Positions 17,664-26,682 of a stretch of 64,000 nt of DNA are shown here, piece after piece; positions within the stretch are counted from its first letter, which is position 1, and the number at the start of each line of letters is the position of its first letter. The position numbers and the translations under genes are program-made. This DNA is from Phycisphaeraceae bacterium (lineage in GTDB: Bacteria > Planctomycetota > Phycisphaerae > Phycisphaerales > SM1A02): the NCBI GenBank assembly GCA_019636735.1, contig JAHBWY010000002.1, positions 434,001 to 498,000 of the forward strand, in the 5' to 3' direction. The notes beneath the pieces are model-generated. The model made no database searches and was not told the DNA's origin. It saw only the letters and a list, made by a program, of their open reading frames with translations.

Positions 17664-18562
17664 CACCGCTTCCTCCCCTCGCGACGGCGGAAGTAGTCCA
17701 TGAGGGGACGGCCGCAATCGGCGCCGGTCTCGACTTCGATTGGTGTCATCTTCGATCGGGCGAACGCGCGGCGTCGGCGCTCGAAGCCTTCGGCAGCCAT
17801 GGCTGCGTAGCGCGATCGCACGCGCCGGCTGGTGGTGTCGATGACCACGCGCTCACCCGTCTCGGGATCGACACACTCGACAAGTCCGACGGCGGGCAGC
17901 ACGCCCTCGCGCCGATCGTGGACGACGACCGGGATGACATCATGGCGCTGGCGGGCCAGCGAGAGGGAGTCCTCCCACCCCTCATCTAGGAAGTCGCTCA
18001 CGACAAAGAGCACGGAGCGCCGCCGCTGAATGCGATCGAGTTCCCGGATGGCTTCGCCCAGTCGCGTGCCCCGGCCCGCAGGCTGAAATCCCAGCAGCTC
18101 GCGAACGATCCGGAGCACATGCCTTGAGCCCTTGCGCGCGGGGACAAAGCGCTCGATCCGATCGGTGAAGGCCATCAGGCCCACCTTGTCGTTGTTGCGA
18201 ATCGCCGAGAAGGCCACGGTCGCCGCCACTTCCGCCGCCAGCTCGCGCTTGAACTGGGCACATGAACCGAAGGAGAGCGACCCGGACAAGTCCACAGCCA
18301 GCATGACCGTCAGCTCACGCTCCTCGCGAAAGAGCTTGACATGAGGCATCCCGACTCGAGCGGAGACATTCCAGTCGATCGAGCGCACATCGTCGCCGAT
18401 CGTGTAAGGACGCACCTCCTCGAACTCCATGCCTCGCCCCTTGAAGGCGGAGTGATACTGCCCCGCGAGCGCCTCGCTCACGATCCGGCTGGTCCGGATC
18501 TGGATGCGGCGAACCTTGCGAAGGAGTTCTCTGGCGTCAGAGAAGGTGGGGGCGGCAACCAT
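17663..18562 (-). CDS. DUF58-domain protein (VWA-like)
   Basis: 299 residues. The DUF58 core is clear: SAFKGRGMEFEEVRPYTIGD, then VRSIDWNVSARVGMPHVKLF, followed by a degenerate VWA domain with DLSGS and a late VVSDFLDEGW. DUF58 proteins are encoded next to MoxR ATPases and are thought to be MoxR clients/adaptors. It lies 84 bp after moxR and overlaps the next gene by TGATG. Confidence 0.9.
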   Translation of the reverse strand: MVAAPTFSDARELLRKVRRIQIRTSRIVSEALAGQYHSAFKGRGMEFEEVRPYTIGDDVRSIDWNVSARVGMPHVKLFREERELTVMLAVDLSGSLSFGSCAQFKRELAAEVAATVAFSAIRNNDKVGLMAFTDRIERFVPARKGSRHVLRIVRELLGFQPAGRGTRLGEAIRELDRIQRRRSVLFVVSDFLDEGWEDSLSLARQRHDVIPVVVHDRREGVLPAVGLVECVDPETGERVVIDTTSRRVRSRYAAMAAEGFERRRRAFARSKMTPIEVETGADCGRPLMDYFRRREGRKR

Positions 18563-18646
18563 GCTTACTTCATGCGAATGCGTTCACGGGGCGTTCGGCG
18601 CAGCGGGGCGCATGAGCCGCCGCCGCACGAATGCCCGTGCCGATCA

Positions 18647-19645
18647 TCACGGCACGGGGACATGCTCAAGCAGCGTGCGGACGACATCATCACTGGTGCG
18701 CTCGAGCGCTTCGGCTTCATAGGTCAGGCCAATGCGATGACGCAGCACCTCGAGGGCGACATCCTTGACATCCTGCGGCACCACATAGCCGCGGCCGTCG
18801 AGGAAGGCCTTGGCACGCGACGCCAGCGTGAGCGCAATCGTCGCTCGCGGTGAGGCGCCGTACTGAATCAGCTCCTTGAGTGGCGCCTTGAAGGCGCCGG
18901 GGTCGCGCGACGCAACAACGATGTTGACGATGTAGTCCTTGATCCGATCGTCGACGAAGATCTCATCGATGACGGCGCGGGCCGCCGTGATCGATTCCGG
19001 GTGCATGACCGGCTCGATGGCGATCTTCGAGTTGGTGCGTGCCATGCGGTCGAGAATCTGCCGCTCCTGCTTGGGCGTCGGGTAACGCACCACCAGCTTC
19101 AGCAGGAATCGATCGACCTGCGCCTCGGGCAGGGGATAGGTGCCCTCCTGCTCAATGGGATTCTGCGTTGCCAGCACGAGGAAGGGGTCGGCCATCGGGT
19201 AGGTCTCGGTGCCGATGGTGACCTGGCGCTCCTGCATCGCCTCGAGCAAGGCGCTCTGGACCTTCGCCGGCGCACGATTGATTTCGTCGGCCAGCACGAT
19301 GTTCGTGAAGATCGGGCCCTTCTTGACGACGAAGTCGCCGCTCGCGGGGCGGTAGACGAGCGTGCCGATGAGGTCCGCCGGCAGCAGGTCGGGTGTGAAC
19401 TGCACGCGCTGGAAGCCCGTGCGGATGCCGGCGGCAAGGGTTGCGACGGCCGTGGTCTTGGCGAGTCCGGGCACGCCCTCGATCAGGATGTGCCCGTTCG
19501 AGAGAAGACCGATGAGCAGCCCTTCGAGGAGCTCATCCTGTCCGACGACCACTCGGTGCATCTGCTCCACGAGTTGGCGAAAGGGTTTGCTTGCGGCTTC
19601 GACTTGTCGTTCGATGGAGGAGATGTCGTGTTGGGTGACGGTCAT
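18647..19645 (-). CDS. MoxR-family AAA+ ATPase
   Basis: 332 residues with Walker A GVPGLAKTT, Walker B VLADEIN, sensor LVLATQNP, and the MoxR-specific EQEGTYPLPEAQVDRFLLKL and SPRATIALTLASRAKAFLDG. MoxR ATPases act as chaperones for maturation or metal insertion with VWA partners. First gene of the moxR-DUF58-DUF4381-batABCDE operon; the 246-bp divergent gap to the next plus-strand gene should hold its promoter. Confidence 0.93.
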   Translation of the reverse strand: MTVTQHDISSIERQVEAASKPFRQLVEQMHRVVVGQDELLEGLLIGLLSNGHILIEGVPGLAKTTAVATLAAGIRTGFQRVQFTPDLLPADLIGTLVYRPASGDFVVKKGPIFTNIVLADEINRAPAKVQSALLEAMQERQVTIGTETYPMADPFLVLATQNPIEQEGTYPLPEAQVDRFLLKLVVRYPTPKQERQILDRMARTNSKIAIEPVMHPESITAARAVIDEIFVDDRIKDYIVNIVVASRDPGAFKAPLKELIQYGASPRATIALTLASRAKAFLDGRGYVVPQDVKDVALEVLRHRIGLTYEAEALERTSDDVVRTLLEHVPVP

Positions 19646-19891
19646 GGAGGGTTCCTCAGGTCACGGCGCCTCAGGGGCTCATGGTGGGGCCCCTCGCCTC
19701 GGTACATTCAGGTCTCATGCGCCAGTGCTGACGGAAGCTCCCGCCAGCAGCAAGGTGGTACCCGGAAGAAGATACGGCGCTTCATCGTGGCGTGTGAAAG
19801 GGCGTGTCGTCGTAGGATCGGCGCTGAGGTCAACACCTGCGGCCTGAGTGGGCCGCCGGGCGGAGACGGGACTTTGTCACGGGAGTGTTTC

Positions 19892-20782
19892 ATGCGAGTC
19901 GGCTGGATTGGTTGCGGCGTGATGGGACGCTCCATGGCGGGTCATCTTCTTGACGCAGGACACGAGGTGGTTCTCCACACTCGGACGAAGTCGAAGGCGT
20001 CGGCACTCCTCGCGCGCGGGGCGACTTGGGCATCGACACCCGCCGCCGCTGCCGATGGCGCGGACGCGGCCTTCTCGATGGTGGGCATGCCCGACGAAGT
20101 GGAGATGGTTCATCTTTCGGGCGAGGGCACGCTGGCGGCCAGGACACCTCCTCGTGTGGTGGTGGACATGGGCACATCGCCGCCGTCACTTGCGCGGCGC
20201 ATCGCGCACCGTGCTCGCGAGGTGGGTGTTGGCAGCGTCGATGCGCCGGTCTCCGGTGGCGACATCGGTGCCAGGAATGCAGCCCTTTCGATCATGGTCG
20301 GAGGTGAGGAGAGCGATGTCGCCGCCGCAATGCCTCTCCTTGAGAAGCTCGGGCGAACGATCGTGCATCATGGCCCCCCCGGCAGCGGCCAGCACTGCAA
20401 GTTGGTGAATCAGATTCTCGTGGCCGCGGCCACCATCAGCATGTGTGAGGCACTGACCTACGCCCACGGGGCCGAACTCGATGCGGACAAGGTTCTCCGA
20501 AGTGTCGGAGGTGGTGCGGCTGGAAGCTGGACCATCGAGCACCTGGCGCCGCGCGTGCTCCGGGGCGACCTTGCGCCCGGCTTCATGGCTGAGCATCTCG
20601 CCAAGGATCTCGCCATCGCGATCGACGAAGCGAAGGAGATGTCCCTTGAACTCCCGGGTCTGCTGCTGGCCAAGCGGCTCTTTGATGACCTCGTGGCGAA
20701 GGGATACGGCGCACGGGGCACGCACGCCATGATTCTGCACTACCGCCCAGATCTCGCGAAGTCGATGCCCGAGTCAACCTGA
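19892..20782 (+). CDS. NAD(P)-dependent 3-hydroxyisobutyrate dehydrogenase-like oxidoreductase
   Basis: 296 residues from an ATG preceded by GGGAG. The frame is open upstream but antisense to moxR, so the short start is chosen. The Rossmann motif GWIGCGVMGRSMAGHLLDAG, substrate-binding DAPVSGGDIGARNAALSIMV, and the lysine in GQHCKLVNQI place it in the beta-hydroxyacid dehydrogenase family, with GFMAEHLAKDLAIAIDEAKE in the C-terminal helical domain. Substrate (hydroxyisobutyrate, tartronate semialdehyde, glyoxylate) is not resolvable. Confidence 0.9.
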   Translation: MRVGWIGCGVMGRSMAGHLLDAGHEVVLHTRTKSKASALLARGATWASTPAAAADGADAAFSMVGMPDEVEMVHLSGEGTLAARTPPRVVVDMGTSPPSLARRIAHRAREVGVGSVDAPVSGGDIGARNAALSIMVGGEESDVAAAMPLLEKLGRTIVHHGPPGSGQHCKLVNQILVAAATISMCEALTYAHGAELDADKVLRSVGGGAAGSWTIEHLAPRVLRGDLAPGFMAEHLAKDLAIAIDEAKEMSLELPGLLLAKRLFDDLVAKGYGARGTHAMILHYRPDLAKSMPEST

Positions 20783-20911
20783 GGTGATGGGTGACGACGG
20801 ATCGACCTGTTCAGTCGACAACCCTCGGACCAACAGCCCCGGCGGCGTGATCCTTGCGCCAAGACCAGGGCGACGCCGAACGAACCCCCGCGCGGGATCT
20901 GAAACAGTCCG

Positions 20912-21220
20912 TTACTTCGTGGCGAGGTAGCGCTCGACGCTCCGAACATCGGCCACGATCTGCGGCGTGATGCGAAGCGTGAACGAGGCACCGACCGTGG
21001 GCACGACGACCTTGGTTGGCGTCTTGCGGCGAGCAAAGAGTCGGCCGCCGCGCTGCGTCCACGGCGTCTCCCGGCGACGCACATGAGCCAAGCGTGAGAG
21101 CGTTCGCTGCACCTTCGGCTGAAGTCGCATGAGGCGCTGAAGCGTCTTGCGCTGGCGCTCCGTGCGGGGGAGGGCCTTGATGGTGAAGGTGACGGTGCTG
21201 CTGGGGGCGAGCTCGGCCAT
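20912..21220 (-). CDS. Small basic protein of unknown function
   Basis: 102 residues from an ATG at 21220 with AGAAGGA about 8 bp upstream; an in-frame start at 21295 is possible but less likely. The protein is strongly basic in the middle (RTERQRKTLQRLMRL, HVRRRE) with beta-like ends (TVTFTIKAL, ASFTLRITPQ), suggesting nucleic acid or ribosome binding. I do not recognise the family. It stands alone between convergent neighbours. Confidence 0.55.
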   Translation of the reverse strand: MAELAPSSTVTFTIKALPRTERQRKTLQRLMRLQPKVQRTLSRLAHVRRRETPWTQRGGRLFARRKTPTKVVVPTVGASFTLRITPQIVADVRSVERYLATK

Positions 21221-21446
21221 GGAAGCGTCCTTCTGAATCGCCCGGACCGACTTGGTCAGGCGGCGAGAGTCCCGCAGGGTAGCGGGAAAGGCCATTCAAT
21301 GCCAGCGGACAGGGGGTGTGGGCTGAGTTCACGCCCCGGGATCGCTCCTCGAAAGGCGGCATAGCGCGGCGTTGGGGGCCGATCACCAGCCACCAGAGCA
21401 CGCAGGGGGGCTGTTGGCCTTGTTCGGTGATCGCCGGGCGGGACCG

Positions 21447-22724
21447 TCAAAGGCCGACGGCCGAGGCAGCCCTCGGCAGAGGGCGTGCACGGAGGAAGAT
21501 GACCACGGTCTCCTCGGTCCCGGGCAGGTCGACCGCCGTGACCGCGGGCGGCCCGTCGATCGGTGCGGCGATCGACCCTGAACTGATCGCCTCGACTCCC
21601 TCGCGCGTGACCGCGCACTCGAAGACGACTCGGACCCCTCGCTCGGTGTCCCACTCGGGACGGAAGGCGAACCGCAGGTTCAACCCCGGCTCGGAGAGCA
21701 CCGACTCGGCCTGCTCATCCATCGTGGTCACGAGCGTCGGTGATGCGACTCGCGCAGCCCCGGCGATTGACATGACTGCCTCGGGCCGGATCACTTCCGT
21801 GCGCTCCGACATCGAGATGATGCGCCAGTCGCGCGTGGGAACCCGAATGGCATCGACCGAGACTTTCAGCATGGAGGGATGGGTCAGTCGAAGCTCTTCA
21901 ACGAGCGCGGCGAGTCGCCGATGGATCGTTGCCGGTGCGCTCACCAGGACCGTGCCGCCGGTGCGCGAGGCGTGAAGGAGATCGCCGCCATTCACGAGCC
22001 ACGAGTCGGGATCGATGTGTTCGCGCGCCTTCGTCATGAAGTCGTCGGCGAGCAGATCCACTCGATAGGCGCGCGTGCGCCGCAGCGCGGTGGCCGCCGC
22101 ATCATTCATGATGCGCAGGCGACCGAGCGTCGCCTCGGCGCGCGGCCGAGCAAAAGTCGTCCCGACATTCGCACAGATCGCCTCAAGGACGGCCAGCAGC
22201 GACCCCTGCGCGCCAGCGAGCACGGCGGGACCGTCGTTGCGGATACCCATCGAGACAAGGCCCTCCCAATCGACCTCGATCGGCAGGTTCGTCTGCGCCG
22301 TGAGCGCAGCGATCACCTCATCAAGTGTCTGCACATCGCGCGGCACGGTGACCGAGAGAGTCGCGGCAAGATCGAGGAGCGCGAGCTCCTGGGCGAGCAC
22401 ATCGAGTTCAGCGGCGGTTGGGGGCGATACCGCCTCGGGAGTCGGCGGTGGCGCCTCGGATGGCTGCGGACGGGGGAGATCCGCCGGCAGCGGAGGTGGA
22501 CGAAGGGGGTGCTGCCCCGGTGGGTGCAACGACTGCGGCCGCGCGGCGCTCGCGGTCAGCAGAGATGCACGCTCCGCGCGGTGACTGGGACGCGCATCCG
22601 CGGTCGAGGCGGCACCATGCACGGAGCTGAACGGCGCGGCCAGCGGCACCACCATCGCGAGCACGATCGTTCGCTCTCTGCAAAGGGCAATACCTGACGA
22701 GGCACGGCTGATGACTCTGTTCAC
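21447..22724 (-). CDS. Exported protein with secretin/STN-like domain
   Basis: About 425 residues from a GTG at 22724 preceded by AGGAG. A signal peptide (TIVLAMVVPLAAPFSSVHGA) and a Pro-rich linker precede a segment (DVQTLDEVIAALTAQTNLPI, then a PAVLAGAQGSLLAVLEAI-like half) that resembles the short STN/secretin N domain common in planctomycete exported proteins. The rest is beta-rich with no hydrophobic pore motif of true secretins. Probable periplasmic or outer-membrane-associated protein; function unknown. Confidence 0.6.
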   Translation of the reverse strand: MNRVISRASSGIALCRERTIVLAMVVPLAAPFSSVHGAASTADARPSHRAERASLLTASAARPQSLHPPGQHPLRPPPLPADLPRPQPSEAPPPTPEAVSPPTAAELDVLAQELALLDLAATLSVTVPRDVQTLDEVIAALTAQTNLPIEVDWEGLVSMGIRNDGPAVLAGAQGSLLAVLEAICANVGTTFARPRAEATLGRLRIMNDAAATALRRTRAYRVDLLADDFMTKAREHIDPDSWLVNGGDLLHASRTGGTVLVSAPATIHRRLAALVEELRLTHPSMLKVSVDAIRVPTRDWRIISMSERTEVIRPEAVMSIAGAARVASPTLVTTMDEQAESVLSEPGLNLRFAFRPEWDTERGVRVVFECAVTREGVEAISSGSIAAPIDGPPAVTAVDLPGTEETVVIFLRARPLPRAASAVGL

Positions 22725-22810
22725 GCACACTCCTACCGGTAGGGCGGCTCGCTCGCTGCGAGAAGCCGAAGGCTCGGGCACGGAAGGCCCCGGTCCGACA
22801 TGTTCACGAT

Positions 22811-23554
22811 CTATGACGCGGTGATCGCGTCACGGATCGGCTTGACGATGTGTGGAATCACGCGATCCTCGGCAAGCCGCTCGGCGTGACCGCAGAGCGT
22901 GGCCAGCAGCGTGGGCAACTCGGCGATCGCCTGGATCGGTCCGCTGCGCCGGACGGTGAGATAGACACTGATGGGCTCCTCACCCGCCCGAACCACGGTC
23001 GGTTCGCTGCTCTTGGTCCGGCTCTTCACCTCGAAGTAGGCCTGGAGGTCATTCGATGGGCTGAGGGAGAGCCCCATGAAGGGCTGCACATCGATGGGGC
23101 GCTCCTGCTGAAGGTCGACCAATGCCGCAAGTGGCGACTCCGCAAGGAGCGCATCCCAGATGATCTGATCGCGATTGCCCTCGGTCTCGAAGTCGAAGCA
23201 GAAGATGAGTTCAAGATGCTCGACATCAAGTGGAGAGATCGAGAGGTACCACGGCGCCACTTCGAGCACCGTGCGATGGAGCGCATACGCGGCGTCGAGC
23301 GACGGAGGATTGACCATGCCGCTGCGCAGCGAGGTCTGCCGCATGGTCACCCAGGAGAAGGTCCGATCGTGGTCGTCGCTCTCGAGCACGATCTCCTGGT
23401 CGAAGCGGCGCAGGTGCCTGAGCGACGGCGCCTGCTTGCGGACGCGATCAAAGAGTTCGAGCACCGGCTCCCGACCCGCGGGCAGGTCGAGCTTCAGCGC
23501 CAGTTTCTGGTTGATGTAGAAGTCTCGGCACCACAGGCCGTACTCGGTTCCCAT
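22811..23554 (-). CDS. Conserved-looking protein of unknown function
   Basis: 247 residues, acidic, without signal peptide or membrane segments. It begins MGTEYGLWCRDFYINQKLAL and contains ISPLDVEHLELIFCFDFETE and SLSPSNDLQAYFEVKSRT. The composition is that of a folded cytosolic protein and codon use matches its neighbours. I do not recognise a family. Confidence 0.6.
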   Translation of the reverse strand: MGTEYGLWCRDFYINQKLALKLDLPAGREPVLELFDRVRKQAPSLRHLRRFDQEIVLESDDHDRTFSWVTMRQTSLRSGMVNPPSLDAAYALHRTVLEVAPWYLSISPLDVEHLELIFCFDFETEGNRDQIIWDALLAESPLAALVDLQQERPIDVQPFMGLSLSPSNDLQAYFEVKSRTKSSEPTVVRAGEEPISVYLTVRRSGPIQAIAELPTLLATLCGHAERLAEDRVIPHIVKPIRDAITAS

Positions 23555-23638
23555 CCTTGCCTCCGGCCGCCGAGCATACGGGAAGGGCGTCGACGCTCTG
23601 GTGCTTCGCAGGCGGTGGCAGCGGCTGTGGACAGCCTG

Positions 23639-24367
23639 TCAGTGTGACGAGTTGAGGAGCCACTCGACGACCGCCCCGGTGTCGTCGAGTGCATTGAGCG
23701 CCATGTGCGCGCCGTGCTCGGCGAGGGTGTCGCGCGGGAATTCGCCGGTCGCCACGCCCAGCACCCTACAGCCGGTCGCGAGGGCGCAATCGACATCATG
23801 CGGCGTGTCACCGATGATGACCACGCGTTCGGGGTCCATCGGCCGGCCGTGCTGCTCATGAAAGCGTCGGATGGCCACTGGTGGTAGGGCCCGACGGCTC
23901 TCCCCATCCTCCGCCCACGCGTTCACTTTGAAGAGAGTGTGATCGAGTCCGCTGTGACGAATCTTGAGCGTGCCCGTTTCGCTGTAGTTGCCGGTGAGCA
24001 AGCCAAGATGCACGCCCGGGCGCCCGCGCAGCGCATCAAGGAGTACCGGCACTCCGGGCATGACTCGCGTCGAGCCCGGGGCGCTGTCAAGCTTTGCGCG
24101 GAGGCACTCCGCGTAGGTGGCGCGGAAGCGAGCATGCACCGAGGGTTCATCGGGAATGCCGTGACGCTCGGCGAGATCGCGCCAGATGAGCGTGTCGAGC
24201 CGTCCGGCGACGGGGATGCTATCGAATGAGAAGCGCTGCGCGGGAAAGAGCCGGGAGAGCGCCTCGATCATCGCGGCCATGCCTGCCCCCTGCGTTCGCA
24301 GGAGCGTGCCATCGATGTCGAAGAGAATGAGGCGTTCGCCATCCATCGGCGGAGACGCCTCAGGCAA
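23639..24367 (-). CDS. HAD-superfamily hydrolase (phosphoglycolate phosphatase-like)
   Basis: 242 residues (or 235 from Met8). HAD motif I is LFDIDGTLLRT, motif II LLTGNYSETG, and motif IV VVIIGDTPHDVDCALATGC; a helical cap domain lies between I and II. It is probably a small-molecule phosphatase of the PGP/beta-phosphoglucomutase type. Its start lies inside the 3' end of sucC (8-bp overlap), so it is co-transcribed with it. Confidence 0.88.
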   Translation of the reverse strand: MPEASPPMDGERLILFDIDGTLLRTQGAGMAAMIEALSRLFPAQRFSFDSIPVAGRLDTLIWRDLAERHGIPDEPSVHARFRATYAECLRAKLDSAPGSTRVMPGVPVLLDALRGRPGVHLGLLTGNYSETGTLKIRHSGLDHTLFKVNAWAEDGESRRALPPVAIRRFHEQHGRPMDPERVVIIGDTPHDVDCALATGCRVLGVATGEFPRDTLAEHGAHMALNALDDTGAVVEWLLNSSH

Positions 24368-25577
24368 GCGCCGCTGCCTTCGCGCCGGTCGCCGCCACGA
24401 TCCGTCGCGCCGCGTCGGTGAGATCGCTGGCCGCCTGCATCGTGGGAATGCTGCGCTGGGCGTCCTTCAGAATCCGCCTCGCCGCATCGACATTCGTGCC
24501 TTCGAGACGAACCACGAGTGGAACCTTGAAGCCGATTTGCGTTGCCGCGGCGACGATCGCGCGGGCGATGCGATCGCAGGGCATGATGCCGCCGAAAATG
24601 TTGACGAGGACGCCCTTCACACGAGGGTCGGCAAGGATGATGCGAAAGGCCTCTCCGACCGCTTCCTCGCTGGCGCTGCCGCCGACATCGAGGAAGTTGG
24701 CGGGATGGCCGCCATGGAGCTTCACCAGGTCCATCGTGCTCATCGCGAGACCGGCGCCGTTGACGAGGCACCCGATCGAGCCGTCGAGCGCCACATAGCT
24801 CAGGCCGAACTCATGCGCGCGGATTTCGGCGGGGTTCTCCTCGGTCGGATCGAATAGGTCGGCGACTTCGCTCTGCCGGAAGAGGGCATTGTCATCAAAG
24901 GTGAACTTGGCATCGATGGCGAGCACCTGTCCGTCGGGATGCTCACTCGAAGGAGGCGTGACCACGAGCGGATTCACCTCGGCGAGGCTTGCATCGCGAT
25001 CGACCGCGAGTTTGGCGAGGCGCAGCATGATCGTGACCGCCTGGGCCACCTGTCGGCCATGGAAGCCAAGCTTGAAGGCGATCTCACGCGCCTGGTAGGG
25101 AGCGAGGCCGGTGACAGGGTCCATCGGCACGCGCAGGATCGCCTCCGGGCGCTCCTCGGCGACCGTCTCGATCTCGGTTCCCCCTTCGGCGCTGGCGATC
25201 ACAAGATTGGTCCGCACGGAGCGATCGAGGGTGACCGCGAGATAGAACTCCTTCGCAATCTCGACTGCCTCGGCCACGAGCAGCGTGCGAACCTCGAGGC
25301 CCTCGGGCGGAGTCTGCGGGCTCTTCATTCGCGTGGAGAGCATGAACTCGGCAGCCTTGCGGGCCTCTTCGCCGGAGCGCACCAGCTTGACGAAGCCAGC
25401 CTTGCCACGGCCTCCGGCATGCACCTGCGCCTTCATGACGACTTCCTTCGCCCCTTCGCCGAAGAGTCGCTGCGCCTCGGTCACGGCATCGGGGACACTG
25501 TGGGCCACGGAGAATCGCGGGGTGGCGACCCCGGCGCCTCGAAGCAACGCTCTCGCCTGGTGTTCGTGGATCCGCAT
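24360..25577 (-). CDS. sucC: Succinyl-CoA ligase (ADP-forming) beta subunit
   Basis: 405 residues from the ATG encoding MRIHEHQARALLRGAGV, the canonical SucC N-terminus; a longer in-frame extension is ignored. ATP-grasp motifs VMKAQVHAGGRGKAGFVKL, SLAEVNPLVV, AIDAKFTFDDNALFR and the C-terminal GCLVNGAGLAMSTMDLVKLH with NFLDVGGSA and NIFGGI are all present. The enzyme makes ATP from succinyl-CoA in the TCA cycle together with SucD. No sucD is next to it; a HAD phosphatase follows instead. Confidence 0.95.
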   Translation of the reverse strand: MRIHEHQARALLRGAGVATPRFSVAHSVPDAVTEAQRLFGEGAKEVVMKAQVHAGGRGKAGFVKLVRSGEEARKAAEFMLSTRMKSPQTPPEGLEVRTLLVAEAVEIAKEFYLAVTLDRSVRTNLVIASAEGGTEIETVAEERPEAILRVPMDPVTGLAPYQAREIAFKLGFHGRQVAQAVTIMLRLAKLAVDRDASLAEVNPLVVTPPSSEHPDGQVLAIDAKFTFDDNALFRQSEVADLFDPTEENPAEIRAHEFGLSYVALDGSIGCLVNGAGLAMSTMDLVKLHGGHPANFLDVGGSASEEAVGEAFRIILADPRVKGVLVNIFGGIMPCDRIARAIVAAATQIGFKVPLVVRLEGTNVDAARRILKDAQRSIPTMQAASDLTDAARRIVAATGAKAAALA

Positions 25578-25591
25578 GAGGGGCAGGAAGC

Positions 25592-26317
25592 TTAGCAGCC
25601 GCCCGGACCCGGCGATGCGGCCGGGACGCTCTGGGCCGCCGCTCGCTTCGCCGCCCGCCGTGCATTCCACCACTCGTAGACGATCGGCATGACGCTCACG
25701 ACGATGATGCCGCCGATCACGAGGGTGAAGTTCTCCTTGACGACCGGCGTGTTTCCGAAGAAATACCCCGCGTAGACGAAGCTCGTCACCCAGACGATCG
25801 CACCGATCACGTTGTAGGCGAAGAAGCGCCGGTAGGTCATCGTGCCGATGCCTGCGACGAATGGGGCAAAGGTGCGCACGATGGGCACGAATCGGGCCAG
25901 GATGATCGCCTTGCCGCCGTGCTTCTCGAAGAAGCGATGGGTGCGTTCAAGGTGCTGCTTCTTCAGGAATCGGTAGCGATCGGTGAACGCCCGCGGCCCG
26001 ATCCACTTCCCGATGTGGTAGTTCACCGCATCCCCGATCACTCCGGCGATGATGAGCAGGATCACCAGGAGGTGGACATTCAGGCCCACCGTGCCGGCCG
26101 CCTGTTCATCGGGCTGCTGAGTGATCGCGACGATGGCTCCCGCCGCGAAGAGCAGCGAGTCGCCGGGCAGGAAGGGGGTCACCACGAGCCCCGTCTCGCA
26201 GAAGATGATCAGGAAGAGAAGGACATAGATCCACGCTCCATAGGCGTGGACGAACTCGGTCAGAAACTGAGGCAGCTCGGTGAAGAGCCGCATGAATTCA
26301 TGGAGAAGTTCCATCAT
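25592..26317 (-). CDS. DedA-family (SNARE-associated) membrane protein
   Basis: 241 residues with the DedA signatures FCETGLVVTPFLPGDSLLF, GDAVNYHIGKWIG, and FARFVPIVRTFAPFVAGIG, and four to six hydrophobic helices. DedA proteins are needed for membrane homeostasis and lipid-carrier flipping. It lies 14 bp upstream of sucC on the same strand. Confidence 0.92.
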   Translation of the reverse strand: MMELLHEFMRLFTELPQFLTEFVHAYGAWIYVLLFLIIFCETGLVVTPFLPGDSLLFAAGAIVAITQQPDEQAAGTVGLNVHLLVILLIIAGVIGDAVNYHIGKWIGPRAFTDRYRFLKKQHLERTHRFFEKHGGKAIILARFVPIVRTFAPFVAGIGTMTYRRFFAYNVIGAIVWVTSFVYAGYFFGNTPVVKENFTLVIGGIIVVSVMPIVYEWWNARRAAKRAAAQSVPAASPGPGGC

Positions 26318-26420
26318 GGCGTAGGTGGGGGGAGAGGCCAGCGTAGGTCATCGGGCCTCCACGAGGGAGGACTCCCACGCTACACTTCGGCTCGTCGTGC
26401 TCGGCAAGTCCAGCACGAAG

Positions 26421-26512
26421 GGACAGGTGGCCGAGCGGCTGAAGGCGCCGGTTTGCTAAACCGGTATACGGGGTACCGCCTCGTATCGCGGGTTCAAATC
26501 CCGCCCTGTCCG
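26421..26512 (+). tRNA. tRNA-Ser (anticodon GCT)
   Basis: Acceptor GGACAGG/CCTGTCC, anticodon arm CCGGT-TTGCTAA-ACCGG with anticodon GCT, a long variable arm (ATACGGGGTACCGCCTCGTAT), T-arm GCGGG-TTCAAAT-CCCGC, and discriminator G. CCA is not encoded. It reads AGC/AGU. Confidence 0.95.
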
Positions 26513-26622
26513 TTTCTTGATGTCCTGCGGGGGCCTCTGAGTCGTGGCCGCGGTGAACCCGCGGCGCGCTGGGTGGTCACGCGAGAGCCCTGCCGCGGCG
26601 CGAGAGAGCAACCTTGGCGCAG

Positions 26623-26654
26623 AAAAAACCTCCTGGCTGCATGCAGCCAGGAGG
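26623..26654 (-). terminator. Strong Rho-independent terminator of the subtilase gene
   Basis: A perfect 26-bp palindrome (13-bp arms, CCTCCTGGCTGCA and its complement, 26629-26654) is followed on the minus strand by six T residues (A-run at 26623-26628). It lies 29 bp past the stop of the minus-strand protease gene. Confidence 0.85.
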
Positions 26655-26682
26655 TCTGGTCGTGTTGAGCCTTGAGAGCGGC

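Noticed and set aside
19001..19891. Upstream extension of the dehydrogenase frame
   Set aside because: It is antisense to moxR; the Rossmann motif begins right after the ATG at 19892.
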